From an uncultured Mollicutes bacterium (GTDB lineage Bacteria; Bacillota_I; Bacilli_A; RFN20; CAG-826): DNA of 5,749 bases. Position 1 is the stretch's first letter; every line of letters begins with the position of its first letter. This document shows, one piece after another, positions 1 through 5,749 of the stretch. The position numbers and the translations under genes are program-made. The stretch spans positions 1-5,749 of the forward strand of contig UQXJ01000053.1 of NCBI GenBank assembly GCA_900545015.1, in the 5' to 3' direction. Under the pieces are notes generated by a model. That model did no database searches. It was given only the letters and a program-made list of their open reading frames with translations, and was not told where the DNA came from.

Positions 1-2
1 GA

Positions 3-2195
3 GACAAAACATTTAATTTTAATAATTTAATTAGAGAATATGCTTATGTAGCAGACGGCGAAGACCTAAAATATGATTTTAATATTGATAGCGCTGGCAC
101 CATTGCTTTTAAGGTTTTTACTGATGCCAAAAATGAAAAACAATATATTTTAGAAGGTGTTGATAGTTTAAATCGTTCCATTAGTTTATATCGCGATGAA
201 AATGAAAAAATAATTGTGTCACTTAATGGCAGAACCATTAATACAAATTTAATATTAACAAGAAATGAATGGCATAATTTAGCTATTTCATTTAAAGGAA
301 CAAGGAGCTCTGGTTCATTAAATTCTTTATATTTAGATATTAGAATCTGCTTAGATGATAAGATATGGCAAAATTCGTATTCTGTTGATTCATATTTTGG
401 TAAATTAATATTCTCAATTGGTAGAAAAAATAGTCCACGAGCAGAATCGCATTCATTTGGCACTTATAGGAATTATTTTCCTCTATTTGGTTTAATTCAA
501 ATGCTTTCAACACGAAATGCATATTGTGAATATTCAACAATTGAAGAATTATTTGAATCTTTTAAAACTACACATAAAAGAAATGAATTTGATGAATTCG
601 GAATGCTAAAGAAGAGCGATATAGTATTTAAAAATAAGCGCATATTAAGTAGAACTTATGAATATCTTAACAGTAAGTTTAAGCCAACTTATAAATCATG
701 TCTTATTAAAAAAGAAAATTTTGCAATAAGTGATAACGAACGTGCTATTTCATATGCTTATGATGACTTGGGACGTCTACTTGCAGTTAATTATTTTAAA
801 GAACAGACACACAATTATGAATACGATTATCGTGGATATTTAATAAGGGATAATAATCTTCGTATCGAATGTGATAACAATGGGAACATCCTTAAAAAAA
901 ACGACGTATCTTATACTTATGATTCAGTCATAAAAGATAGACTAATAAAAGTTGGTGATGAGACTATTGAATATGATGCAAATAATCCTTTAATTCCGAC
1001 AAAATATTTGGATAAGAGATTAAAATTTGAAGGAAAGAGACTTAAAGAAGTAACAAAGAACAACAAAACATCTTATTTTTATTATGATGAAGAGGGATAT
1101 CTTATAAAGAAAATTGACGGCAATGGTAAGACAACAAATTTTGCTTACGAGAATGGAAATCTCTTATATTTGAAAAAAGATAATGATGAGTTCGATTTCC
1201 TTTATGATGAAAATAATCTTCTTTATGGTTTTATATTAAACAAAAGTGGCACTTATTACTATCTTCGTGATATTTTTAATAACATTTTGGGAATTTTAGA
1301 TAGCCAAGGAGAAATTATTGTTTCATATGAATATGATGCGTTCGGAAAAATTATTAATACAGAAGATTTATCTTCTATTCAATTAGGAGACCTCAATCCT
1401 TTCAAATATAAAGGTTATTATTATGACGATGAGACGGGATGGTTTTGGTTATCCTCAAGGTATTATTCTCCAGAACTTTGCAGGTTCATCAGCCCAGATT
1501 CTGTAGATAATCTAGAACGAGAATCTATCAACGGATTAAACTTATATGCTTATGCTAAAAATAATCCGATTATGTATTATGATCCTAGTGGTCATTCAGC
1601 AATTTTGGTAATTGGATTATTAGCTGGTTCTTTCATTGTAGGAGCAGGTACTAGTGTAGTAAGTCAAGGCTTAGCTTATGGATGGGATGAAATCAATTGC
1701 TGGCAAGCAGGGGTAGATGGATTATTTGCTTTAGGTTCAACTGCATTGGCAATGACGGGAATTGGAACGTTAGCTTCAGTTGGAATAGGGGCTTTTGCTG
1801 GTTGGTCACAATATGCAATTGATTCAGCATTCCACGAAGAAGATTTGACATTACTTGGTTCTTTAACAGCGTTTGGATTAGGAGCTATTGGTGGTGCCAT
1901 AAGTGGAGCTGGTGCTAGAAATAGTGCTAATATTGCTTCAAGTATGAAACTAACTGGCAAAGGAGCTAGTGCTGTTAAAGCTATTACAACTGCATCCAAT
2001 AGATATTTGGCTGGTGAAATTTCTATGAAAGGTCTTCAAGCAACTACTAGATTGTGGGGCAATGTAGCTTTAAATGCTGTGCAAGATGCCATCTCACCGA
2101 CCATTAGAAGTTTAATGATTAAAGGTACTATTGCTATTACTGGATGGACAGTTGCGACTGTTGCAATTAACTATGGATTGTCTTATTTGTATTAA
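3..2195 (+). CDS. RHS/YD-repeat protein, C-terminal part (5' end outside the window)
   Basis: The frame is open from position 3, giving 730 residues before TAA at 2193-2195, so the gene begins upstream of the window. A GTG at 216 lies inside a domain and is not a credible start. Residues about 25-150 read as a LamG/concanavalin-like beta sandwich, with GTIAFKVF, ISLYRDENEKIIVSLNGRTI and NEWHNLAISFKG. From about residue 250 YD repeats follow (YAYDDLGRLL, YEYDYRGYLI, YFYYDEEGYLIKKIDGNGKT, YEYDAFGKI). The RHS-associated core lies at residues 465-531: NPFKYKGYYYDDETGWFWL, SSRYYSPELCRFISPDS, GLNLYAYAKNNPIMYYDPSGH. In this family the repeats form a hollow shell around a C-terminal effector, often released by self-cleavage near the DPxG motif. 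The usual RYYDPE...GRF is RYYSPELCRF here. The hydrophobic tip is listed separately. RHS identity is certain; the effector activity is unknown. Confidence 0.95.
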   Translation, partial: DKTFNFNNLIREYAYVADGEDLKYDFNIDSAGTIAFKVFTDAKNEKQYILEGVDSLNRSISLYRDENEKIIVSLNGRTINTNLILTRNEWHNLAISFKGTRSSGSLNSLYLDIRICLDDKIWQNSYSVDSYFGKLIFSIGRKNSPRAESHSFGTYRNYFPLFGLIQMLSTRNAYCEYSTIEELFESFKTTHKRNEFDEFGMLKKSDIVFKNKRILSRTYEYLNSKFKPTYKSCLIKKENFAISDNERAISYAYDDLGRLLAVNYFKEQTHNYEYDYRGYLIRDNNLRIECDNNGNILKKNDVSYTYDSVIKDRLIKVGDETIEYDANNPLIPTKYLDKRLKFEGKRLKEVTKNNKTSYFYYDEEGYLIKKIDGNGKTTNFAYENGNLLYLKKDNDEFDFLYDENNLLYGFILNKSGTYYYLRDIFNNILGILDSQGEIIVSYEYDAFGKIINTEDLSSIQLGDLNPFKYKGYYYDDETGWFWLSSRYYSPELCRFISPDSVDNLERESINGLNLYAYAKNNPIMYYDPSGHSAILVIGLLAGSFIVGAGTSVVSQGLAYGWDEINCWQAGVDGLFALGSTALAMTGIGTLASVGIGAFAGWSQYAIDSAFHEEDLTLLGSLTAFGLGAIGGAISGAGARNSANIASSMKLTGKGASAVKAITTASNRYLAGEISMKGLQATTRLWGNVALNAVQDAISPTIRSLMIKGTIAITGWTVATVAINYGLSYLY
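1596..2192 (+). other. RHS C-terminal tip: Gly/Ala-rich hydrophobic domain, candidate membrane-acting effector
   Basis: This is the roughly 199-residue segment after the core motif YYDPSGH (residues 532-730 of the partial protein). Hydrophobic stretches include AILVIGLLAGSFIVGAGTSV directly after the core, a second around GVDGLFALGSTALAMTGIG to GAFAGW, a third around LTLLGSLTAFGLGAIGGAIS, and a last one, GTIAITGWTVATVAINYGL, ending two or three residues before the stop. Between the third and last is a more polar helical part (residues about 635-705). In RHS and related polymorphic toxins the segment after the core is the variable effector. Glycine-rich hydrophobic segments there often precede a soluble toxin domain, but no catalytic motif follows here. 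It may itself insert into membranes, or be a translocation segment whose toxin domain is missing or unrecognised. Its base composition is visibly less AT-rich than its neighbours because of the Gly and Ala codons. Confidence 0.6.
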
Positions 2196-2201
2196 ACATA
2201 A

Positions 2202-2208
2202 GTGGAGG
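2202..2208 (+). promoter_or_regulatory. Ribosome binding site deciding the start of the membrane protein gene
   Basis: GTGGAGG ends 5 bases before ATG at 2214. The GTG at 2202 is in frame and could be read as a start, but it is part of this Shine-Dalgarno sequence, so ATG 2214 is the better choice. The site begins 6 bases after the RHS stop, which suggests the two genes are co-transcribed. Confidence 0.75.
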
Positions 2209-2213
2209 AAAAT

Positions 2214-2606
2214 ATGGGAATAAATGAAATTATTGTGTTTTTTATTTGCATATTAGTTGTATTATTTATGCATTTTAAAAATTTGATTTTTGGAAGTCAA
2301 CACGATTGTTATTTTTCAGATAATACTATAAGAAAGCTCATTGTTCCTAAAAAGTCATTTTTAAGAAAATTAGTTATATTTAAAGAGGGTAAAATGACTA
2401 ATCCCCCATTTCTTTACATAAGAGTAATACCTTATTTAATACAATTTTTTATTGTAATTGTTAGTACGGCTTTATTCTTTATTGATCAATTTGTAATAGA
2501 TTTTATTCCTAGTATTGTATTTATGGTTATTGGTTATGGTACTTTAGGAACATATGTAATTTATGAATTATTTTTAATCTTCTTATCTAGAGGATTAAGA
2601 CTTTAA
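2214..2606 (+). CDS. Small membrane protein following the RHS tip, candidate immunity protein (possibly truncated)
   Basis: The product is 130 residues from ATG 2214. Membrane segments are visible at about 5-22 (EIIVFFICILVVLFMHFK), 69-90 (IRVIPYLIQFFIVIVSTALF) and 95-124, the last long enough for one kinked helix or a pair. A basic loop at 38-60, rich in Lys and Arg, lies between the first two. It starts 18 bases after the stop of the RHS gene, where polymorphic toxin loci normally carry the immunity gene. A membrane immunity protein would fit a membrane-acting tip, as with pore-forming colicins, but I do not recognise the family. The frame stays open for 35 codons beyond TAA 2604-2606, so this may be the surviving front of a longer protein; see the separate tail entry. 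The order and spacing are seen directly; the immunity role is inferred. Confidence 0.7.
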   Translation: MGINEIIVFFICILVVLFMHFKNLIFGSQHDCYFSDNTIRKLIVPKKSFLRKLVIFKEGKMTNPPFLYIRVIPYLIQFFIVIVSTALFFIDQFVIDFIPSIVFMVIGYGTLGTYVIYELFLIFLSRGLRL

Positions 2607-2751
2607 AAAAATAAACGATTTAATGAGCAAGAATTAAATAATAAATTATTAAAAAGTGAACTTTTGGCAAAACTTATTAATTTATATTTTGGCGAGCCTA
2701 CAATTGGGGCATGAAATAGAACAAATAATTTATGAATTATTTAGAAAGTGA
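2607..2751 (+). pseudogene. Detached C-terminal tail of the membrane protein gene (nonsense codon plus frameshift)
   Basis: After TAA 2604-2606 the same frame continues without a stop to TGA 2712. It reads like a charged amphipathic tail: KNKRFNEQELNNKLLKSE, then LLAKLINLYFGEPTIG. At GGGG 2706-2709, dropping one G moves reading into a frame giving HEIEQIIYELFRK and TGA at 2749-2751. That stop overlaps the ribosome site of the next gene, the kind of junction expected at a genuine gene end. With the stop read through and the frameshift repaired, the gene would span 2214-2751, about 178 codons. The alternative is that the 130-residue form is complete and this is non-coding spacer. About 35 stop-free codons in such AT-rich DNA, with protein-like content and a natural junction, favours decay or a sequencing error. 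Confidence 0.5.
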
Positions 2752-2753
2752 GG
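2748..2753 (+). promoter_or_regulatory. Ribosome binding site of the 177-residue protein gene
   Basis: GTGAGG lies 10 bases upstream of ATG 2764 and overlaps the reconstructed stop TGA 2749-2751 of the preceding gene. The spacing is slightly long but usable. No promoter is evident between the genes, so co-transcription with the RHS gene is likely. Confidence 0.55.
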
Positions 2754-2763
2754 TTACTAGTCA

Positions 2764-3297
2764 ATGACTATAAATGATTTATTAGTTGATAAAACAATTA
2801 AAAATATTCAAGTTGTTAGAGGATTAGGAATTATACCTACAAGAATAGAAATTGAGGTTTGTGATGAAAAAGAGTATTTCATTATTGAAGTCGAATCTAA
2901 TTTTAGAATTCTAGATAGAACAAATTGCTTGGTGTGTTTTGATGATTTGTATCTTGATTCTAAATGTAATGAAATGACGCCTCAAAAATTTAGAAAACAA
3001 AAAGGGGTAGAAAATACATTAATATTTTTTAATATTAATCGAAACTATAAAAGGATAGTTGATAAAAAGATTAAAAAAATTAAAATATCCCCATTTGGTG
3101 ATGTGGATTTATATTTGTCTAATAGAGTAAAAATACAGATTATTAACGATACACATTTAAATGATTCTTGTATATTGAGAATAAAATGGAAAAATTCTTT
3201 TGAAGAATATATTGCCAATAACGGAAAAATTTTTAAAATACAAAAAGTTATTTTTGAAATGAAAAATGAAAACGGGAAAATTAGCTTTTCAATGTGA
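2764..3297 (+). CDS. Hypothetical 177-residue protein with internal duplication, candidate immunity protein
   Basis: ATG 2764 has a GTGAGG site upstream, and the gene ends at TGA 3295-3297. The protein is soluble-looking, with no signal peptide or membrane helix, and shows alternating beta-strand patterns. It appears to hold two related halves. VDKTIKNIQV (residues 8-17), followed by strand-rich RIEIEV...YFIIEVES, matches VDKKIKKIKI (99-108), followed by DVDLYLSNRVKIQIIND. The first half ends in a Cys-containing segment, RTNCLVCFDDLYLD (52-65). This style resembles small beta-rich immunity proteins beside RHS genes (perhaps the DUF6188 type, a weak guess). I do not recognise the family firmly. 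It lies second after the RHS stop, so it could serve this effector or be left from an earlier cassette. A decayed relative of its first part seems to lie just downstream. Confidence 0.7.
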   Translation: MTINDLLVDKTIKNIQVVRGLGIIPTRIEIEVCDEKEYFIIEVESNFRILDRTNCLVCFDDLYLDSKCNEMTPQKFRKQKGVENTLIFFNINRNYKRIVDKKIKKIKISPFGDVDLYLSNRVKIQIINDTHLNDSCILRIKWKNSFEEYIANNGKIFKIQKVIFEMKNENGKISFSM

Positions 3298-3381
3298 ACT
3301 TGGAATTTTTTAGTTTTATAAAGAAGCGATGGTACTAATCTACGACAAATTAAGATGGATTTTATGTTGTATTCTAAAAAA

Positions 3382-3583
3382 ATGAATTAATTCAGATTGC
3401 TCTTTTAAAAACCGAACTTTAATTGCTTCTTTTTGTATGTTCTTCGAAGAAACTTGTATATGGATTAATTTGTGCTAAATAAGACTAAATATACTGTAGA
3501 AGAATCGACTAGTAGAACAAATTGTTTGCTGTATATTTTATGAATTAATGTTAGAAGACCTTAAAACGTTGATTTTAAAGTAA
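3382..3583 (+). pseudogene. Decayed partial copy of the upstream 177-residue protein gene
   Basis: Most of the 353-base gap (3298-3650) has no open frame, but 3382-3583 reads like the first 70 or so codons of the preceding gene. From ATG 3382 one frame gives pieces that follow the parent in order. MN*FRLLF*K matches MTINDLLVDK, YVLRRNL matches QVVRGL, FVLNKTKYTVEES matches EVCDEKEYFIIEVES, and TSRTNCL matches LDRTNCL. A +1 step near 3529 then gives CIFYELMLEDL against VCFDDLYLDS. At DNA level agaacaaattg is identical in both (3514 here, 2917 in the parent). TAA stops at 3388, 3406 and 3466 and the frameshift exclude a working product. The match was made by eye over short pieces, so homology is probable rather than proven. 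Bases 3298-3381 show nothing I can assign. Confidence 0.45.
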
Positions 3584-3599
3584 AATAAGCAAGATTTAA

Positions 3600-3605
3600 T
3601 ATAAT
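3600..3605 (+). promoter_or_regulatory. Possible -10 element upstream of the Fic-like/nucleotidyltransferase gene
   Basis: TATAAT is a perfect -10 hexamer about 45 bases before the probable start at 3651, in the only sizeable non-coding gap of the window. No good -35 hexamer sits 16-18 bases upstream; the nearest candidates, such as TTGATT at 3569, are too far away. In DNA this AT-rich the hexamer can occur by chance. If real, it would begin a transcription unit of the broken Fic-like gene plus the second RHS gene. Confidence 0.3.
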
Positions 3606-3650
3606 GTCTATTTTTAAAGCATCCTTGTTTTATTGATTTTTGAGGTGTTT

Positions 3651-4632
3651 ATGAATTGCAATATACTTCATCTCGTTATTGTAGAAATAAAGAAAAAGTT
3701 TTAACCTAAAGATGTGAATATTGATCATAACGAATTTAAAAATAAAGAATTAATTGTAAGAAAAGCAATCATTTCTTTTTTTAGAGAAACTATTTACTTT
3801 TTTAAAATATGACATTAGTCATGAGCGTATTAAAGTTGTTCTTTATGATGACAAAGGGTATGAAACTAAATCAGAAGAATTTATTAAAGATGTTTATGAT
3901 GCTTATGTTTATTTATTAAGAAATTCATCAAATCCATTTACAAGTAAATTACTTAATAGATTTTTCTTCATTTATTTTGGTGAAGTAATTGAAGATAATG
4001 TAACAAAAAGAATAGTTACAAATTATTTTGATTATTTAAACAAACCTATTTTAGAGTCTGCAGTTGATTTTCATATTGATGTATATAAAAATTGTGATTC
4101 TTTTAAAGAAAAAGACAAGATTATTATTTCACTTATATTATTTAATGTATTTTTAGTAAGAAACGGCATTCCTACAATTAAGATGTCAGTTGTGGAATTA
4201 AAAGAATATAAAAAGTGTTTAGAAGATTACTTATTGAATAGCAAAATAAATCTTTATAATTTCTTTTCTCAATTATTCTCTACACATAAATTTCTAGATT
4301 GTGATTATTATAAAAATCTTAAAGATATTTCCTTAAAAGATATTTATAATGTATTTAATAAGGACAAAGAGCTTATTAAAAGCAAATATCAAATTAAACA
4401 TTTAAGTGTATTTGGATCGTTTTCAAAAGGAACAAATAGAATTGATTCTGATATAGATTTATTAGTTTCATATTCACTTGATATGACTGACGCTGAAAAA
4501 GAAGAAGCATCTAAAGAATTTAAAAATTATTATTTTGAGATATTCAATCGTTTTATTGATTTGAATGAAATCAGTGAAACTTTAAATGATGATTTTATAA
4601 AAGAAACAACTAATGTTAAGAAAATATTTTAA
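3651..4632 (+). pseudogene. Disrupted Fic-like/nucleotidyltransferase fusion gene
   Basis: ATG 3651 follows GAGGTG (3642-3647), but its frame stops at TAA 3702. From 3705 the same frame reads KDVNIDHNEFKNKELIVRKA to the T run 3776-3782, where dropping one T moves it into the frame open from 3760 to TAA 4630-4632. Near the start, another frame (TTG 3656, SSRYCRNKEKVLT) may be the original, giving two frameshifts instead of a stop plus one. The repaired product is about 326 residues. Its first part resembles a Fic domain: NPFTSKLL (3931-3954), a helix with VDFHIDVYKN (from 4063), SLILFNVFLVRNGIPTI up to 4179, then EYKKCLEDY and a short NLYNFF. The Fic motif HPFxxGNGR is replaced by NCDSFKEKDK, so it should not be an active AMP transferase. 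The second part is the nucleotidyltransferase described separately. The upstream reading frame contains no ATG, GTG or TTG between 3760 and 4183. Fusion and disruption are seen directly; the Fic assignment comes from pattern only. Confidence 0.6.
4183..4632 (+). CDS. Minimal nucleotidyltransferase (MNT, Pol beta superfamily) domain, surviving 3' part of the broken gene
   Basis: The open frame from ATG 4183 gives 149 residues. GSFSKG at 78-83 followed by DSDIDLLVS (D90 and D92) is the GSxxxG...DxD signature of minimal nucleotidyltransferases, and D126 in RFIDLNE fits the third metal-binding acid. Proteins of this class transfer a nucleoside monophosphate, often AMP, to a protein or small molecule; MNT antitoxins AMPylate HEPN toxins. 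The motifs are intact, so catalysis is possible if the protein is made and folds. ATG 4183 lacks a Shine-Dalgarno sequence and falls inside the Fic-like region, so the first 70 residues belong to that domain and this is probably not the natural start. The C-terminus (KKIF) looks complete for the domain. The second RHS gene follows after 3 bases. An independent MNT protein remains possible. Confidence 0.65.
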   Translation: MSVVELKEYKKCLEDYLLNSKINLYNFFSQLFSTHKFLDCDYYKNLKDISLKDIYNVFNKDKELIKSKYQIKHLSVFGSFSKGTNRIDSDIDLLVSYSLDMTDAEKEEASKEFKNYYFEIFNRFIDLNEISETLNDDFIKETTNVKKIF

Positions 4633-4635
4633 GGT

Positions 4636-5749
4636 ATGAATAGAGGTTTAAAAGAAAAAGCAAAATTAATCTCATTAAATGTAGGAGAGAATGTTGGAAC
4701 TTATATTAACATCAATGAAAATGATGCTAATTTACATTTTGTTGTGAATTTAAATTCTTATTCTGATGATTTTCCATTAGATTTATCTTTAATTTATGCG
4801 TTGAGCGAAAAAGGAAACAGTTCTATTTTTGGAAAAGGATTTAAATTAAATCTATACAAAAAGATTGAAAATTTAATTGATTATTTTAGTGTTACAAATG
4901 CTGATGGTTCTATTGATTTATATCATGATACGAATAAATTTTATAATCCTGAAACACAATTATATGTTTCTGAGGATGAAGCAATCGACAATGAGGAGCA
5001 ATTTAGATCTATTTATAATGATAAAGGCTATACATCTTTATTTCGTTTGACTTCTGATTATCCATCAAAAATATATGCTTTTAATAAAACAATTAGGCTT
5101 GAATTTAGTGGTTCTCCAAAGGTGATTCGATTTGGTAATGGAAATTTTATCGAACTATACTGCCAAAATGAATTAGTAAATGAAATTCATTTAATTAAAA
5201 AAGATATATTAATTTCTACAATCGTCATTGAATATGATAGCGATTCAATGATTAGAGAAATTTTCTATTTTAATGGTAATGAAGCTTTAATGGATAGATA
5301 TCAATTTGAATTTTTAAACGATCAAATAACAGTTAAAAATATCATTAGCAACTATCGATTAAAATTTAATATTAATTATAATAAAGTGCAATCTTTTGTA
5401 GATGCTTATGATGATTCCTTTACAAATAGTCATTTAACACGAATTGATTATTTAAATAAAAAAACAATCGTTTTTAATTATAAAGAAAAAGGATCTTATA
5501 CAGTATTTGATGCTAACGACACACCACTATATGATTTTGATGATGAAGGTAATATTTGTGGGTATAATTTTGATCTAAATACAAAGAAAATCAAAGAAAA
5601 TACTGGAGTATTAAATTTAGATAAATGGGAAAACATTATTGATAATAACTTACTTAATTTTTCTAGTGATGGAATTAATGTAGAAGAAAAAGTACTAAAT
5701 GATTCAACTTATAGGCATTTAATTAAAGGAAAGACATTTTATTTAAGGG
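4636..5749 (+). CDS. Second RHS/YD-repeat protein, N-terminal part (3' end outside the window)
   Basis: The frame is open from ATG 4636 to the window edge, 371 complete codons. The N-terminus MNRGLKEKAKLISLNVGENV is charged, with no signal peptide. The opening module is typical of RHS/wall-associated proteins: LHFVVNLNSYSDDFPLDLSL at 33-52, FGKGFKLNLYKKI at 65-77 (the usual FGxGWxLN signature) and VTNADGSIDLYH at 86-97. Beta-strand hairpin repeats follow, including a YD-like YDFDDEGNICGYNFD near residue 300. WENIIDNNLLNFSSDG, near residue 335, looks like the start of a jelly-roll insert such as the LamG region of the first RHS gene. ATG 4636 is 3 bases after the nucleotidyltransferase stop in the same frame. 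AAGG at 4631-4634 is too close to act as a normal ribosome site, so translation may depend on coupling. Core and effector tip lie downstream. Confidence 0.88.
   Translation, partial: MNRGLKEKAKLISLNVGENVGTYININENDANLHFVVNLNSYSDDFPLDLSLIYALSEKGNSSIFGKGFKLNLYKKIENLIDYFSVTNADGSIDLYHDTNKFYNPETQLYVSEDEAIDNEEQFRSIYNDKGYTSLFRLTSDYPSKIYAFNKTIRLEFSGSPKVIRFGNGNFIELYCQNELVNEIHLIKKDILISTIVIEYDSDSMIREIFYFNGNEALMDRYQFEFLNDQITVKNIISNYRLKFNINYNKVQSFVDAYDDSFTNSHLTRIDYLNKKTIVFNYKEKGSYTVFDANDTPLYDFDDEGNICGYNFDLNTKKIKENTGVLNLDKWENIIDNNLLNFSSDGINVEEKVLNDSTYRHLIKGKTFYLR

Noticed and set aside
216..218. GTG as the start of the first RHS gene
   Set aside because: The same frame is open and protein-like from position 3, and 216 lies inside the LamG-like domain.
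44..463. 139-codon open frame on the minus strand
   Set aside because: It lies entirely antisense to the LamG-like part of the RHS gene, has no ribosome site or recognisable domain, and fits a shadow of biased AT-rich coding sequence.
340..540. 66-codon open frame on the minus strand
   Set aside because: It is antisense to the RHS gene, overlaps another minus-strand shadow and has no family features.
1676..1999. 107-codon open frame on the minus strand, rich in Ala and Pro
   Set aside because: Its composition is the reverse complement of the Gly/Ala-rich RHS tip; there is no independent start signal.
2202..2204. GTG as the start of the membrane protein gene
   Set aside because: It is part of the GTGGAGG ribosome site serving ATG 2214.
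3295..3320. TGA read as Trp (code 4), extending the 177-residue protein to TAA 3318
   Set aside because: TGG is used normally for Trp throughout, and the extension adds only eight residues; nothing else calls for code 4.
3318..3435. Inverted repeat AAAGAAGC / GCTTCTTT as a terminator
   Set aside because: The 8-base arms are about 90 bases apart and the match is expected by chance in this sequence; no compact GC stem with a T run was found after any gene.
3760..4182. Uninterrupted upstream extension of the nucleotidyltransferase frame as part of an intact gene
   Set aside because: The frame is open but has no ATG, GTG or TTG and lacks a ribosome site, and it continues in another frame upstream, so it is treated as part of a broken gene.

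Overview
The window is AT-rich, with every supported gene on the + strand. It uses the standard code: TGG encodes Trp and one gene ends at TGA. The gene content (giant YD-repeat proteins with a LamG-like insert, GGAGG/GAGG ribosome sites, tight spacing) suggests an AT-rich Bacillota or Acholeplasma-like gut bacterium. That assignment rests on composition and protein style only.

The layout is the junction between two tandem RHS (YD-repeat polymorphic toxin) genes. Positions 3-2195 are the C-terminal part of the first RHS gene. In order it holds a LamG-like domain, YD repeats, the RHS core closing at YYDPSGH, and a glycine/alanine-rich hydrophobic tip of about 199 residues. Positions 4636-5749 are the N-terminal part of a second RHS gene, which has no signal peptide. 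Both RHS genes run off the window.

Between them lies a cassette-like stretch of small genes and remnants. It starts with a small membrane protein (2214-2606). Its frame continues past the stop, and the tail shifts frame in a G run, so it looks like the truncated form of a gene of about 178 codons. Next is an intact 177-residue protein (2764-3297) with an apparent internal duplication. After it comes a heavily decayed stretch (about 3382-3583) that reads like a second copy of the first part of that protein. Last is a broken gene (about 3651-4632) whose restored reading gives a Fic-like helical domain without the Fic catalytic motif, joined to a minimal nucleotidyltransferase domain that keeps its catalytic motifs. 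Only the nucleotidyltransferase end is an open frame with its own ATG (4183-4632).

Working model (inference): the RHS tip is the variable effector end. The genes just after it are partner or immunity genes, some of them remnants of earlier cassettes. The Fic-like/nucleotidyltransferase gene belongs with the following RHS gene, which starts 3 bases after its stop in the same frame. No tRNA, rRNA, CRISPR array, insertion sequence or convincing intrinsic terminator was seen.
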